A stretch of DNA of 64,000 bases, from the NCBI RefSeq assembly GCF_003026355.1, contig NZ_PYON01000007.1, forward strand, positions 162,405-226,404. The letters are read 5' to 3'. The DNA comes from Photobacterium kishitanii. GTDB taxonomy: Bacteria > Pseudomonadota > Gammaproteobacteria > Enterobacterales > Vibrionaceae. The notes under the pieces are model-generated. The model had not been told where the DNA came from. It saw only the letters and a list, made by a program, of their open reading frames with translations, and ran no database searches. Each line of letters starts with the position of its first letter. The first letter of the stretch is position 1. Made by a program: the position numbers and the translations under genes. Positions 8,657-19,440 of this stretch are shown here, in pieces.

Positions 8657-9943
8657 TTAAATAATGGTAACTTGATTACGGCCATTATTTTTTGAATGAT
8701 AAAGAGCCTGATCTGCGGCTTTATAAGCATCGTTAAAATGTAGACTCGTTGCACTAATTCCGCCAATGGAAACGCTGATATCAATATCTGATATAGGATA
8801 TAACGCAATTGAGTCACAAATTTGTTGTGCTTTTTTTGTGAGTTGTTCACTATTCATTTTTGGAAAAGAAAGCATAAATTCCTCTCCACCCCAACGAATC
8901 GCGATATCATTTTTACGGATACAATTATTAATGCGTTTTGTCACCCCACGAATAACCTCATCACCAACTTCGTGGCCATAGGTATCATTGACTGTTTTAA
9001 AGTGATCTATATCGATGATCAATAAATTAAAATCAGCTTGATTCAGCAGTTTTGCTTCATAGTAATCACGGCGATAAAAGCGAGTCATTTGGTCATAACG
9101 TAAAATATAATTTTTATTAGCAATGAGCTTTGTTAGTGAGTGGTATAAAAACATTAATAATATAGAGGGTAAAAAGGTGAATTTAAACAAAGTATAAAAA
9201 TTAATCCCTAAATTAATAGGATCAACTTCTGAACATGGTAATAACTCACTTTTTTGATAAAGGTTATTATCTTTCATACTAATAATTGTTATTTTATTAC
9301 GGTTATATTTTTTTAATATGTTTTTGAATATTGAGTTATTAATATCAATAGCTAATAAAGCGTCTAGTTTTTTATTGTTATATATAGGGAAATAAACAGT
9401 ACGCAGAATTTCATTTGTACCTTGTTCTTTATATATGTCTGTTAATTTTATATTACAACCATAAAATGATTGATAGGTATCTGTTAGGCCTTCATTTTTA
9501 ACAATAGAGTTAAGTACAACGTGGTCATAGAGTTTTAAATAAATAGATCTAAGTGGGTCAAAATGTGAGTATTTCGCCGAAGTTTCAAAAACAGCCACTG
9601 TCCAAATATGATTTTCAGTTATTTTATTTATTTGTAAACGTAGTTTATTTATACCTGTAGATAATATTTTAGCTTGCGTTGGTGTATTTACGACTACAGA
9701 AACACCATTAAATAAATATTGCCCTTTTTTTAAATCCTCTGTGCCAGTATTATTATAAAATGAACCAAACCGACGCGCACCTGAGTAAACATTCTCTAAT
9801 GTAGTAATATATTTTTGATGTAATTTATTAATATTAAAAATATTATAAATTAGATATAAGCTAGAACAAACAATGAAAAATAAAGTAAAAAGCTTTAAAT
9901 TTGAAAGTGATTTTTTTAAAAAGCTATTTAAATTTATAATCAT
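8657..9943 (-). CDS. Membrane diguanylate cyclase (GGDEF), copy 1
   Basis: This 428-residue protein has an N-terminal membrane helix (about 15-35), a periplasmic sensor region of about 200 residues, a second helix near 250-270 and a C-terminal GGDEF domain. The active-site motif is GGEEF in IRWGGEEF, and an allosteric I-site RKND lies five residues before it. Both suggest an active c-di-GMP synthase with product inhibition. The domain start FYRRDYYEAKL is a variant of the usual LTGLYNRR. The sensor region contains SFYGCNIKLTDIY and resembles the neighbouring copy; its ligand is unknown. It lies 190 bases downstream of its paralogue on the same strand. Confidence 0.85.
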   Translation of the reverse strand: MIINLNSFLKKSLSNLKLFTLFFIVCSSLYLIYNIFNINKLHQKYITTLENVYSGARRFGSFYNNTGTEDLKKGQYLFNGVSVVVNTPTQAKILSTGINKLRLQINKITENHIWTVAVFETSAKYSHFDPLRSIYLKLYDHVVLNSIVKNEGLTDTYQSFYGCNIKLTDIYKEQGTNEILRTVYFPIYNNKKLDALLAIDINNSIFKNILKKYNRNKITIISMKDNNLYQKSELLPCSEVDPINLGINFYTLFKFTFLPSILLMFLYHSLTKLIANKNYILRYDQMTRFYRRDYYEAKLLNQADFNLLIIDIDHFKTVNDTYGHEVGDEVIRGVTKRINNCIRKNDIAIRWGGEEFMLSFPKMNSEQLTKKAQQICDSIALYPISDIDISVSIGGISATSLHFNDAYKAADQALYHSKNNGRNQVTII

Positions 9944-10133
9944 TACTATCCATAGGTACTAAAGAGTCGTCGAGGCTGCATTTTATATATTCATATCATA
10001 GATTAAAATGAAAAATACACATCATAACCATAAAGGATTTTTATTGATATAGTCTTAATACCCCAGTGGAATAATAAGGGCGCTTATCATAGTCTCATTA
10101 TCTAAATTGATGATTATATAATCATTTATAGGA

Positions 10134-11438
10134 TTATTCAGCAATGGTGTACTGATTCCTTCCCTGATTTTTGGAAACATACAGTGCTTTATCTGCAGCT
10201 TTATAAGCATCATTAAAATTAATATCTGTTGCAGATATACCACCAATAGAAACCGTAATACTAAGGTTTAATATAGGAACTGACGCTATTGAATGGCAGA
10301 TTTGTCCTGCTTTAATATGCAATTGTGGAGGAGTCATATCTGTAAAAGTAATGATAAATTCTTCGCCTCCCCAACGAACTGCAATATCTTTAGTTCGAAT
10401 AGAATTATTAATTCGTTGTGCAACGTGACGTATAACATCATCACCAACTTCATGACCATAGGTGTCATTAATTTTTTTAAAATGGTCAATGTCTATTATT
10501 AATAAATTAAAATTACGCTGTTTTAACCATTTTTTTTCATAATAATCACGACGATAAAAGTTTGTCATTTGATCTCGTTGTATATTATGTCTTTTTTTAA
10601 CTAAATAAATATTAAAGTAGCTATATAAAATAGTTAATAATAAAGCAGGAAAAAAGACGACTTTAAATACAGATAAGATATTAATCCCAATACTGATAGG
10701 ATTTAATTGTGAACAAGGGAGTAACCCTTTTATTTTATAAATATTACTATTGTCATTCATATTGATCATTGTTAAATAACTCTTATTATATTTTTTTAGA
10801 GCTTCAGAAAAAACTTTAGTCTTTATATCGATAGCTAATAATGCATCAAGATGCATTTTATTATAAATAGGGTAGTAAAGGGTTCTAATTCTCGTTTGTG
10901 AGCCATCTTCAATATAACTTTCAGTTAGTTTGAGATTACAGCCATAAAAAGATTGATAAGTATTTGTTAAACCCTCTCGTTCAACTATGCGATGCATAAC
11001 AGAATTTTCACCATATTTATCAAATTGATCCAAGTATTCTGGTCTGATAGGATCAAAATGAGCATAGTCAGCAGGGTTTTCAAATACGGCAATCGTCCAA
11101 ATATTATTATTAGTGAGTTGGTTTAATTCTGAACGTAATTTACTTATGCCGTCGGAAAGTATTTTTACTTTACTTTTTGTATTAACAATTAATGAAACAT
11201 TACCTGTTGTATAGATACTTTTGTGTTTATATTCTTCTGGGGAATTGTCGTAATATGATCCAAAACGACGGGTGTAGGAATATACAGCTTGAATTTTAGT
11301 AATATATTTTTGATGAAATTTTTCAATATGATAGATATTATAAATTAAATAAAGACTAGAGAACATACAAAAAAATAAAGCAAAAATTTTCAATAGGGTA
11401 AGAGGGTGCTGATTAGTATTTTTATTACTTGTTCTCAT
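10134..11438 (-). CDS. Membrane diguanylate cyclase (GGDEF), copy 2
   Basis: This 434-residue paralogue of the 8657-9943 gene has the same order: helix, periplasmic domain, helix, GGDEF. The catalytic GGEEF (VRWGGEEF) and the I-site RTKD are intact. The periplasmic part shares SFYGCNLKLTESY, LYYPIYN and LDALLAIDI with copy 1, so the pair arose by tandem duplication. The sensor sequences have diverged much more than the catalytic domains, which suggests different inputs. About 190 bases separate the genes, so independent promoters are possible. Confidence 0.85.
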   Translation of the reverse strand: MRTSNKNTNQHPLTLLKIFALFFCMFSSLYLIYNIYHIEKFHQKYITKIQAVYSYTRRFGSYYDNSPEEYKHKSIYTTGNVSLIVNTKSKVKILSDGISKLRSELNQLTNNNIWTIAVFENPADYAHFDPIRPEYLDQFDKYGENSVMHRIVEREGLTNTYQSFYGCNLKLTESYIEDGSQTRIRTLYYPIYNKMHLDALLAIDIKTKVFSEALKKYNKSYLTMINMNDNSNIYKIKGLLPCSQLNPISIGINILSVFKVVFFPALLLTILYSYFNIYLVKKRHNIQRDQMTNFYRRDYYEKKWLKQRNFNLLIIDIDHFKKINDTYGHEVGDDVIRHVAQRINNSIRTKDIAVRWGGEEFIITFTDMTPPQLHIKAGQICHSIASVPILNLSITVSIGGISATDINFNDAYKAADKALYVSKNQGRNQYTIAE

Positions 11439-11576
11439 AGGATACTTCGTTGCATCAGCAGCTTATATATTCTGCGCATGAATTGTTTTTCGAAATTTAA
11501 TCCATTTTTGAAATTAAAGCAATAATTATAAGTTTTATGGGTATTTTATATTCACTTGTAGCATATGATTGCAATA

Positions 11577-11603
11577 AAAAAGCCACTCGAAAGTGGCTTT
11601 TTA
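11577..11603. terminator. Terminator after asnS
   Basis: AAAAAGCCACT and AGTGGCTTTTT form a stem with a CGAA loop. On the minus strand it lies just after the asnS stop. It is symmetric, so it can also stop plus-strand transcription. Confidence 0.85.
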
Positions 11604-11625
11604 GACGTCTAATTCAATATAAAAA

Positions 11626-13026
11626 TTAGAAGTTTGCTGAGCGTGGTGTACGTGGGAATGGAATCACGTCACGAACGTTACTCATACCTGTTACGTAAGA
11701 AACTAGACGCTCAAAGCCAAGACCGAATCCTGCATGAGGAACAGTGCCATAACGGCGTAAATCACGGTACCAGCCCATATGTTCAGGGTCGATACCCATC
11801 GCAATCATACGTGCATCAAGAATGTCTAAACGCTCTTCACGTTGTGCACCACCAATGATTTCACCAATACCTGGTGCAAGAACATCCATAGCAGCAACAG
11901 TTTTACCGTCATCATTTAAGCGCATGTAGAAAGCTTTAATGTCTTTCGGGTAGTTCTTAACGATAACAGGTGCTTTGAAGTGTTCTTCTGCAAGGTAACG
12001 CTCATGCTCAGAAGACATATCAATACCCCACTCAACGTCGAATTCAAATTTCTTACCAGAATCAATAAGAATTTGGATTGCGTCAGTGTAATCAACTTGT
12101 GCGAAATCAGCGTTAACAAATTGCTCAAGACGAGTGATAGCTTCTTTATCAATGCGAGAAGCAAAGAACTCAAGATCATCACGACGCTCTTCAAGAACAG
12201 CGGCGAAAACGTACTTAAGCATATCTTCAGCTAGTTTTGCGACATCGTTTAGATCAGCAAAAGCAACTTCAGGTTCAACCATCCAGAATTCTGCTAGGTG
12301 ACGACTCGTATTTGAGTTTTCAGCGCGGAATGTTGGACCGAAGGTGTAAACCTTGCTTAATGCACACGCATAAGCTTCTGCATTTAATTGGCCAGAAACT
12401 GTTAGGAACGTTTCTTTACCAAAGAAATCTTTATCGTAATCAACGCTGCCTTTGTCATCTAAAGGAAGGTTGTTTAGATCAAGTGTTGATACACGGAACA
12501 TTTCACCAGCACCTTCACAATCAGATGATGTGATTAGTGGTGATGACGTCCAGAAGAAGCCTTGCTCGTGGTAAAAACGGTGAATTGCTTGTGATAGGCA
12601 GTTACGAACACGTGCTACAGCACCAATTACGTTAGTACGTGGGCGTAGGTGTGCAACTTCACGTAAATACTCAATTGAGTGGCGTGTTTTTGCCATTGGG
12701 TAAGTGTTAGCATCTTCTACCCAACCAACAACTTTAACGGCTGTTGCTGCTAGCTCAAAATCTTGACCTTTAGCAGGAGAGGCAACAATAGTACCAGTGA
12801 CTTCAACAGAGCAACCAGTTGTTAATTTAAGTACTTCTTCCTGGTAATTATTTAACTCATTAGAGACCACGGCCTGAATCGGGTCGAAACAAGAGCCGTC
12901 ATAAATGGCAAGGAAAGAAATTCCAGCTTTGGAATCACGACGTGAACGGATCCAGCCACGGACAGTAATTTCACTGTCAACCGCTAGCTTACCGCTTAAT
13001 ACGTCTGTTACAGGCGCGTAAGTCAT
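11626..13026 (-). CDS. asnS: Asparaginyl-tRNA synthetase
   Basis: This class IIb aminoacyl-tRNA synthetase of 466 residues has the family length. The N-terminal OB-fold anticodon-binding domain starts with [12 protein letters not shown]. The class II catalytic core has motif 2 ([16 protein letters not shown]) and motif 3 ([15 protein letters not shown]). Housekeeping gene. It is monocistronic, with its own terminator at 11577. A GGAGAA is seen about 12 bases before the ATG. Confidence 0.96.
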   Translation of the reverse strand: MTYAPVTDVLSGKLAVDSEITVRGWIRSRRDSKAGISFLAIYDGSCFDPIQAVVSNELNNYQEEVLKLTTGCSVEVTGTIVASPAKGQDFELAATAVKVVGWVEDANTYPMAKTRHSIEYLREVAHLRPRTNVIGAVARVRNCLSQAIHRFYHEQGFFWTSSPLITSSDCEGAGEMFRVSTLDLNNLPLDDKGSVDYDKDFFGKETFLTVSGQLNAEAYACALSKVYTFGPTFRAENSNTSRHLAEFWMVEPEVAFADLNDVAKLAEDMLKYVFAAVLEERRDDLEFFASRIDKEAITRLEQFVNADFAQVDYTDAIQILIDSGKKFEFDVEWGIDMSSEHERYLAEEHFKAPVIVKNYPKDIKAFYMRLNDDGKTVAAMDVLAPGIGEIIGGAQREERLDILDARMIAMGIDPEHMGWYRDLRRYGTVPHAGFGLGFERLVSYVTGMSNVRDVIPFPRTPRSANF

Positions 13027-13287
13027 GTTTAAGTCATTCTCCGTTTAGGCACTCACTTTGGAATTAAAGTATTACGTGCTTAAAGATATCGTTGTATAAG
13101 TAATATTACCTTTCTTACGTCAAGCATCAAGCATTGATCTCATTAGATTGATAAATTGATGTGGGAAAGAGGTAATTTATACATGGGGTTGGTTAAGAAA
13201 TGATCATTTTGGCAATGATAAGCAAACTAAGTCTTATCATTGCACTATTATTTGTTGAACTACATTATGGTGAGTAATGAGTTGGTA

Positions 13288-13956
13288 TTAAGCAATCGCT
13301 AAATATTTATGAGTTTGGATTGATAAACGCCAGTTACGGGTAATGCAAGTTGAAATGCATAATTCAGTTGCGCGTGGCTTTTGACTGATAGGCTGCAAGG
13401 CGATAGTAACATCGTTACGTAATGTTGCCGTTGCTAGCAGAGCGTCTAATTGATCAATATCTTTATGAGTACCAACTGGGTGTTTAACTTCGTTAGCACG
13501 AGCTAAAGCAGATGTTAATACTGGCAATTTTGCTTTCATATTGATTTTTGGTGATACCGTAACCCAAGTATTATCACTGGTTAAGATATCTGACGTACCA
13601 CTGGTCTCAATTTGACAATTAAAGCCTGCTGTCTCTAATGCAGCAGTGAGCGGACGTAGATCATAGATGCAAGGCTCACCACCAGTGATTACCACGTGTT
13701 TGGCTGTATAGCCTTGCTTTATTAATAGATCGACAACGCCATCAGCATCAAGTTGTGTCCAAAGTGGAGAGTCTTCTGTTTTTACCATGATGCGTTCAAC
13801 GCTGACTAAATCTTCAGGTTCAGCTGTCCATGTTTGTTTAGTATCACACCATGAACAACCAACAGGGCAGACTTGTAAACGAACAAAAATAGCTGGGACG
13901 CCGGTGAATACACCTTCACCTTGAATGGTTTCGAAGACTTCATTTATTTTGTACAC
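13288..13956 (-). CDS. queE: 7-carboxy-7-deazaguanine synthase QueE
   Basis: This radical-SAM enzyme makes 7-carboxy-7-deazaguanine in queuosine biosynthesis. It has 222 residues, and its three cluster cysteines C30, C34 and C37 sit in CPVGCSWCDTK. The TGGEP motif and a C-terminus ending in NWRLSIQTHKYL match the gammaproteobacterial QueE type. The start codon is GTG (13954-13956) with GAGG about 8 bases upstream. No queC or queD lies beside it. The 283-base gap to the divergent mlc holds both promoters and several small hairpins. Confidence 0.9.
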   Translation of the reverse strand: MYKINEVFETIQGEGVFTGVPAIFVRLQVCPVGCSWCDTKQTWTAEPEDLVSVERIMVKTEDSPLWTQLDADGVVDLLIKQGYTAKHVVITGGEPCIYDLRPLTAALETAGFNCQIETSGTSDILTSDNTWVTVSPKINMKAKLPVLTSALARANEVKHPVGTHKDIDQLDALLATATLRNDVTIALQPISQKPRATELCISTCITRNWRLSIQTHKYLAIA

Positions 13957-14239
13957 GTGGAACCTCGTATTCTCTTACCGCTACTCTTGTCATTACAATT
14001 TAGACATCATAATAAATGCCGTTTAGTAAAAGTACGTGCAGAGATTAAATTTGCTAGTCGAATTTATACTCGACGAAATGTCGATTTATTATTATGTCAG
14101 AAGCGAAAGCGGAAGTCTTTAGGGATTCCTCGTGACGCCTGTCACGTCCTGAGTACAAGACACTTCACAATTAGTTCGCAAAGTAAAAAAATTAGAAACT
14201 AAATGATATTTATCACTGTTTTCCCCTAGGAGTATCGAC

Positions 14240-15454
14240 ATGTACGTCGCTCAGCCAGGTCATATTGATCATATTAAAAGAAATAATGCCGGGAGCGTAT
14301 ATAAACTTATTGATCTCTACGGGCCTATTTCGCGGATTGAATTATCTAAGCGTAGTCAATTAGCACCCGCAAGTATTACAAAGATCACCCGAGAATTAAT
14401 CGAAGCGCATTTGATAAAAGAGACACAATATCAAGAATCTACTAGTCGAGGACGACCTGCAATAGGGCTAGTTCCTGCCAATGAGGGTTGGCAGTTTTTA
14501 TCAATCCGATTGGGCCGAGGCTATTTAACCATCGCCTTGCATTCATTGAGTGGTGATATATTAGTTGAAGAACGTCAAAATATTAAGCAATTAGAGCAAG
14601 ATGATGTCGTTGCTAAATTATTGACTGAAATTAATGTTTTCTTTGCCAATCACGTCAGTGCTCTTGATCGTATTTCAGCAATTGCCGTTTCATTACCAGG
14701 GTTAGTGAATGCAGCTGAAGGTATTGTGTTACAGATGCCGCATTACAGCATCAAAAACTTACCATTGAGTGATGTCATTCATCAGGCGACAGGGTTACCA
14801 GTATTTGTTGGCAATGATACTCGTTCATGGGCTTTAGCCGAAAAGTTGTTTGGTAATTCACGAGGTATATCAAATTCTATTTTAGTATCAGTGCATCACG
14901 GTGTTGGGGCAGGGATTATTTTAGATGATACTGTGCTTCAAGGTCGTACTGGTAATATTGGTGAGCTTGGACATATTCAGATTAAACCTTATGGTAAACG
15001 CTGTTTTTGCGGTAATCATGGATGTTTAGAGACGGTTGCGAGTTTATCTGCGGTATTGGAGCAAACATTAGTCCGTTTACAAGAAGGGCATACGTCGACA
15101 TTGACAGCATCCAAATTGACCATTGAAGCCATTTGCGATGCTGCCGTTGCTGGCGATACTCTTGCTCGTCAAATTATTATTGATCTTGGGCATCACCTAG
15201 GCCAAGCGATAGCGATTATGGTGAATTTGTTTAATCCGCAACGGATCTTAATTGGGGGCGAATTAAATCGCGCTAAATCGGTATTATATCCGGCGATTAT
15301 GGAATGTATTATCGCTCAAACACTGCCTATTTATAATCGCGATTTAGAACTTCAAGAAAGTTGTTTTTATACTCAAGCAACCATGCCTGGTGCGGCTCTA
15401 GTAAAACAAGCGCTGTATGACGGCCATTTACTAATGAAACTTGTTGATGGCTAA
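14240..15454 (+). CDS. mlc: Mlc-type glucose-responsive ROK repressor
   Basis: This ROK-family transcriptional regulator has 404 residues; E. coli Mlc has 406. The N-terminal helix-turn-helix (about 15-60) contains NAGSVYKLIDLYGPISR and LAPASITKITRE, close to Mlc. The structural zinc site is complete: H245, C255, C257 and C262 in KRCFCGNHGCLE. In E. coli, Mlc represses ptsG, manXYZ and related genes and is sequestered by EIICB-Glc. Mlc is favoured over NagC because of the N-terminus (QPGHIDHIKRNNAG). Its last four bases overlap the convergent LysR gene. Confidence 0.88.
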   Translation: MYVAQPGHIDHIKRNNAGSVYKLIDLYGPISRIELSKRSQLAPASITKITRELIEAHLIKETQYQESTSRGRPAIGLVPANEGWQFLSIRLGRGYLTIALHSLSGDILVEERQNIKQLEQDDVVAKLLTEINVFFANHVSALDRISAIAVSLPGLVNAAEGIVLQMPHYSIKNLPLSDVIHQATGLPVFVGNDTRSWALAEKLFGNSRGISNSILVSVHHGVGAGIILDDTVLQGRTGNIGELGHIQIKPYGKRCFCGNHGCLETVASLSAVLEQTLVRLQEGHTSTLTASKLTIEAICDAAVAGDTLARQIIIDLGHHLGQAIAIMVNLFNPQRILIGGELNRAKSVLYPAIMECIIAQTLPIYNRDLELQESCFYTQATMPGAALVKQALYDGHLLMKLVDG

Positions 15455-16353
15455 AATTGCTCTTTAATTTCCATGTAGCTCTCTCGTATATGTTCAATAA
15501 GAGCTTGAATACGTTTGGCTGGTTTACGGGTATAAGGGTAAACAGCATAGATACCGACAACTTTACCAGCATGCGCTGCTAAGACTTCGATCAGTTGCCC
15601 TTGTTGTAATTCGTCATACACTAAACACGTCGGTAAATATGCAATGCCATTGCCCGCTAGCGTGACTTTTTTTAATGCTGCGGCATTATCAGATGAGAAG
15701 TTACCACTTACTTTATGGGTATAAATTTTATTTTGGCGAATAAATTGCCAATCAAATGGCCCTGAACTTTGAGGGTTGTAGCCTAAGCAATTATGACTAT
15801 TTAATGCTTTGGGTGTCTCAGGTATACCATGTTGCTCAAAGTAGCTGGGAGAAGCGCAGATAACCCACCGAGAATTAAAAATATGTCGCGCAATCAGGCT
15901 TGAGTCTTCAAGATAGCCTGTACGAATAACCAGATCATAATTATCAGCAACCAGATCAACAAAATGATTATTAAGCGACATATCAACTGTTAGTCCTGGA
16001 TGTTTTTGGCAAAAAGTAGAGACCGCGTTGGCCAGTACTAATTCACCTGAGATCGTCGGGACTGACATGCGTATTTTGCCTGAGAGTGCTTCACTGTAAC
16101 CCGTTACTGAATCAAAAGCGGTTTGTGCAATATTGCTGATACTTTTCGCTCGATGATAGAGTACTTCACCCGGTTCAGTAAGCGTCAGTTTACGAGTGGT
16201 TCGATAAATAAGTTGTAGTCCTAAACTCGTCTCAAGCTTGCTAATGCGTTTGCTGACGACAGATTTAGTGATGTTATTGAGTTCAGCAACTTTACTGAAC
16301 GATCCATGTTCAATAACTTGAGTAAAAAGAACGAGATCATCAATGGCTGGCAT
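15451..16353 (-). CDS. LysR-family transcriptional regulator
   Basis: This LysR regulator has 300 residues. The winged helix-turn-helix spans about 1-60 (FSKVAELNNITKSVVSKRISKLE), followed by a CrgA/AaeR-like effector domain of the group with SGKIRMSVPTISGELVL. The target is not evident. It lies between mlc and the lactate operon, all on opposite or unrelated units. The nearest upstream gene on the far side is lutC, which is transcribed toward this gene's promoter and stopped by the hairpin at 16395. Effector unknown. Confidence 0.85.
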   Translation of the reverse strand: MPAIDDLVLFTQVIEHGSFSKVAELNNITKSVVSKRISKLETSLGLQLIYRTTRKLTLTEPGEVLYHRAKSISNIAQTAFDSVTGYSEALSGKIRMSVPTISGELVLANAVSTFCQKHPGLTVDMSLNNHFVDLVADNYDLVIRTGYLEDSSLIARHIFNSRWVICASPSYFEQHGIPETPKALNSHNCLGYNPQSSGPFDWQFIRQNKIYTHKVSGNFSSDNAAALKKVTLAGNGIAYLPTCLVYDELQQGQLIEVLAAHAGKVVGIYAVYPYTRKPAKRIQALIEHIRESYMEIKEQF

Positions 16354-16394
16354 GGCATTATTCCAATAGTCGGCTTATTGCCGAATTATACGCG

Positions 16395-16427
16395 AAAAAA
16401 AACGCAGTCCGATAACTGCGTTTTTTC
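16395..16427 (-). terminator. Terminator of the lactate operon
   Basis: AAAAACGCAGT and ACTGCGTTTTTT form an 11-bp stem with a short loop. It lies 70 bases after the lutC stop on the minus strand and has T runs on both sides. Confidence 0.85.
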
Positions 16428-16497
16428 ATATTCCCGTTTAAGTGCTTAACCACTAGCATCCTGCTAGTTTGATTATCACTATTGGTGATAGGTAAAA

Positions 16498-17241
16498 TTA
16501 CATATCATCAATAATGATGTAGGTGGCAAAGACGGGCCCATGCACACCAACAACCTTGATCAGCTCGATATCTGCTGTCGAACTAGGACCTGAAATAAAA
16601 TTAACACATGATGGTATACGTTCACCATTGAGTGCTTTTTGATGTAATACTTCTGTCGCTTGGGTTAAGCGAGGAACAATATTACTTTTAGGTACAATAA
16701 AAACAGACGCTTCAGGGAGCAAACTTACAGCTCGACCTTGCGCAGCTTGGCTATAAAGTACCATTGTGCCTGATTCTGCTAGTGCCTGTTCGGCAAATAC
16801 TACGCCGACTTTAGCTCGTTCTGCAACTGCAATATTTGCCTCGTAGCCTGCACTATGATCCCAAATATAAACACTGTGCTGTTTTTCAGTCAAATCTTTC
16901 GGGTTTATAATATTTAGCAGACGATTATCTGCTGTAAAGATAGTTTCACCGATAGGATTTAGCTCTTCACCATTATCTGTGCAATATTGGAAACATACAT
17001 TACGTAGTGTTTCTGTGAGCTTATCTTTAGTTGTAACAACTGCTTGTGATGCTAATGTCGTTTCAGTGTAGTCAACTAAAATGGTTTTTAGCTCATCTGA
17101 ACTTTTATCAGCAAAAACGTCTTTGTGGCAGTTATATTTTAAGTTTGGGCGAGCTACAGGTGTAGTAATACGCTCACGACCAAGTTGTTTAGCGATATTA
17201 TCAAGGAAACTATCGCGGTTAAAAATGCGTTGCTCTGACAT
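16498..17241 (-). CDS. lutC: LutC/LldG LUD-domain protein of the lactate oxidation complex
   Basis: This 247-residue protein with a C-terminal LUD (DUF162) domain is the third subunit of the LutABC (YkgEFG, LldEFG) L-lactate dehydrogenase, which oxidises lactate to pyruvate in the cytoplasm. The segment VVFAEQALAESGTMVLYSQ and the end SSTADIELIKVVGVHGP are typical of the family. It is the last gene of lctP-lutA-lutB-lutC and starts 11 bases after lutB ends. The SD is weak, consistent with translational coupling. Confidence 0.88.
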   Translation of the reverse strand: MSEQRIFNRDSFLDNIAKQLGRERITTPVARPNLKYNCHKDVFADKSSDELKTILVDYTETTLASQAVVTTKDKLTETLRNVCFQYCTDNGEELNPIGETIFTADNRLLNIINPKDLTEKQHSVYIWDHSAGYEANIAVAERAKVGVVFAEQALAESGTMVLYSQAAQGRAVSLLPEASVFIVPKSNIVPRLTQATEVLHQKALNGERIPSCVNFISGPSSTADIELIKVVGVHGPVFATYIIIDDM

Positions 17242-17252
17242 GCGGAAGCCCC

Positions 17253-18668
17253 TTATTTGTCGTCTCTATTTTTGAACCAGCTACGGAATGATTGACCAGC
17301 AGGTTCGGGTAAATCACGAGTTTGTGTCCAAGCATTGAGCAAGCCAACTTTGAACGGTAATTTGCCATTTTTAATCAGTTTTCCAGCGATAATTGCGCCC
17401 ATTTTAACTGTTTTATCCCAGATGAAAGGGTGGGAGTTGACAAAGTTAAAGCCAGTGATAGCTGCACGCTCAGCTGGAGCCGTGATTTTTTCTTCACCCA
17501 TAATTTGACGATGTTTTAGCAATAAATCAGACAGTGGGATTTTCACTGGACAAACGTCATGGCAAGCGCGGCATAATCTACAAGCGTTAGGTAAGTCTTT
17601 AAAGTCTTTATAGCCGCCAAGTAGTGGTGATAATACAGCACCAATTGGGCCTGAGTAGATTGAACCGTAAGATTGGCCACCAATATGACGGTAAGCTGGA
17701 CAAGTGTTAACACATGCTGCACAGCGGATACAACGAAGTATTGAACGGAACTCTGAGCCTAAAATCTTTGAGCGACCGTTATCAACAATAACTAAATGGA
17801 ACTCTTCAGGGCCGTCACAGTTATCATCTTCACGAGGACCGGTTAGCGCGGTAACGTAACCTGTTAACGGTAAACCAACTGCGCTACGACAAAGTAGGCT
17901 TGCAACAATATCAAACTCTTCAAACGTAGGAACAATACGCTCCATACCCATGACAGCAATATGTGTTTTAGGCAGGCTAGTTGCAAGACGAGCGTTACCT
18001 TCGTTAGTAACTAAGGTGACAGTACCTGATTCGGCAATGGCAAAGTTACAGCCAGTAATACCGATTTCCGCTTCAAGGAAGTCATGACGAATATGCTCAC
18101 GGACAAAGCGGGTCATTGCTTCAGGATCAGATGATCCTTCATAACCGAGCTTTTCTTTGAACACTTCGCGAATTTGAGTACGATTTTTGTGTAATGCTGG
18201 TACAACAATGTGCGATGGCGCATCGCAATCGTCAACTTGTAGAATATATTCGCCTAAATCGGTCTCGATGATTTCACAATTATTGCGTTGAATCATTTGG
18301 TTCATGCCGATTTCTTCGGTCACCATTGATTTTGATTTTACAATTTTCTTTGCGTTCTTTTTCTTAACAATGGTTTCGATGTAATTGGTTGCATCTTCTG
18401 CTGTGGCGGCAAAGAATACATGACCACCATTTTTTTCTACATTTTCGCTAAGTTGTTGTAAGTAGTAGTCTAGATTTTCAAGCACATGGTTACGAATATC
18501 CATGCCCATTTCACGCCACTCTTCCCAATTACCTAATTTTTCAGCGGCAACAGCACGACTTTTGAACATCCGTTCTTGTGCGTTGGCAACGGCGGCACGC
18601 ATCGATTCGTCTTTCATTTTTAGATGAATACGATCTTTAAATTTAACGTTGCTAGTTTTCATTGACAT
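17253..18668 (-). CDS. lutB: LutB/LldF iron-sulfur subunit of L-lactate dehydrogenase
   Basis: This 471-residue protein has an N-terminal LUD domain (about 70-295) and two [4Fe-4S] ferredoxin motifs, [12 protein letters not shown] and [12 protein letters not shown], near residues 310-370. It has no membrane segment. It is the electron-transfer core of the LutABC L-lactate oxidation complex. A clear AAGAGGTC precedes the ATG. It lies 12 bases after lutA and 11 bases before lutC, so all are one operon. The length fits the family (about 470-480). Confidence 0.93.
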   Translation of the reverse strand: MSMKTSNVKFKDRIHLKMKDESMRAAVANAQERMFKSRAVAAEKLGNWEEWREMGMDIRNHVLENLDYYLQQLSENVEKNGGHVFFAATAEDATNYIETIVKKKNAKKIVKSKSMVTEEIGMNQMIQRNNCEIIETDLGEYILQVDDCDAPSHIVVPALHKNRTQIREVFKEKLGYEGSSDPEAMTRFVREHIRHDFLEAEIGITGCNFAIAESGTVTLVTNEGNARLATSLPKTHIAVMGMERIVPTFEEFDIVASLLCRSAVGLPLTGYVTALTGPREDDNCDGPEEFHLVIVDNGRSKILGSEFRSILRCIRCAACVNTCPAYRHIGGQSYGSIYSGPIGAVLSPLLGGYKDFKDLPNACRLCRACHDVCPVKIPLSDLLLKHRQIMGEEKITAPAERAAITGFNFVNSHPFIWDKTVKMGAIIAGKLIKNGKLPFKVGLLNAWTQTRDLPEPAGQSFRSWFKNRDDK

Positions 18669-18680
18669 AATAATGACCTC

Positions 18681-19400
18681 TTAACGACTCATCAGCACAT
18701 CAACAATGTGCATTACTTTAATAGGTTGACCTTCACGGCTAATACGACCACCAATATTTAGTAAGCAGCTAATATCAGCACCAATCAAGAAGTCAGGTTT
18801 TACAGCACTAATGTGTTGTACTTTTTCTGTTACCATTTCACCTGAAATTTCAGACATCTTGACTGAGAATGTACCGCCAAAACCGCAACACGTTTCTTGG
18901 TTATCAATGGGTAGTAGTTCAAGCCCTTCAACGTTATTCAGTAAAATAAGCGGCTCTTCACGTACGCCTAATTTACGGATAAGGCTACAAGAGGGGTGAT
19001 AAACACCTTTACCTTCAAGACGAGCACCAACATTTTCTACGCCTAATTGACGTACAACAAATTGGGTTAGCTCAAATAAACGGTCAGCAACTTTTTTCGC
19101 TCGTGCTGCCCACTCTGGCTCATCTTCTAAATAATGTGGATACTTTTTTACAGAAGCGGCACATGAACCTGCAGGTGTCACAATCGGATAATCGTTGATT
19201 TCGAAAGCTTCGATCATACTTTTCATTGCGGGTTTGCTTTTTTCTATATAGCCACTATTTAGTGCGGGTTGACCACAACAACCTTGGCGTTCAGGAAAGA
19301 TCACTTCACACTCTAGTTGTTCAAGCAGTTGTACGGTCTTTTTAGCAACCTCTGCTTTTACGGTATCGCCAAGACAAGTGACAAAAAAGTTTACCTTCAT
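18681..19400 (-). CDS. lutA: LutA/LldE CCG-domain subunit of L-lactate dehydrogenase
   Basis: This 239-residue protein has two cysteine-rich CCG domains: RQGCCGQPALNSGY near residue 40 and ETCCGFGGTFSV near 170, with further cysteines SCAAS and HPSCSL. These bind an iron-sulfur cluster in the heterodisulfide-reductase/GlpC style. It is a subunit of the LutABC L-lactate oxidation complex. It follows lctP, from which it is separated by 86 bases holding a 30-base hairpin. Confidence 0.92.
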   Translation of the reverse strand: MKVNFFVTCLGDTVKAEVAKKTVQLLEQLECEVIFPERQGCCGQPALNSGYIEKSKPAMKSMIEAFEINDYPIVTPAGSCAASVKKYPHYLEDEPEWAARAKKVADRLFELTQFVVRQLGVENVGARLEGKGVYHPSCSLIRKLGVREEPLILLNNVEGLELLPIDNQETCCGFGGTFSVKMSEISGEMVTEKVQHISAVKPDFLIGADISCLLNIGGRISREGQPIKVMHIVDVLMSR

Positions 19401-19440
19401 TTTATTGCTCCAGTGGCGTAAAGGCGCCTGAGATATTATT

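Noticed and set aside
13921..14202. 93-residue frame between queE and mlc
   Set aside because: No protein-like pattern and no ribosome-binding site; it starts inside queE on the opposite strand and covers the promoter region. Several small hairpins (for example GTGAC-GCCT-GTCAC at 14132) are present but fit no riboswitch I know, including preQ1.
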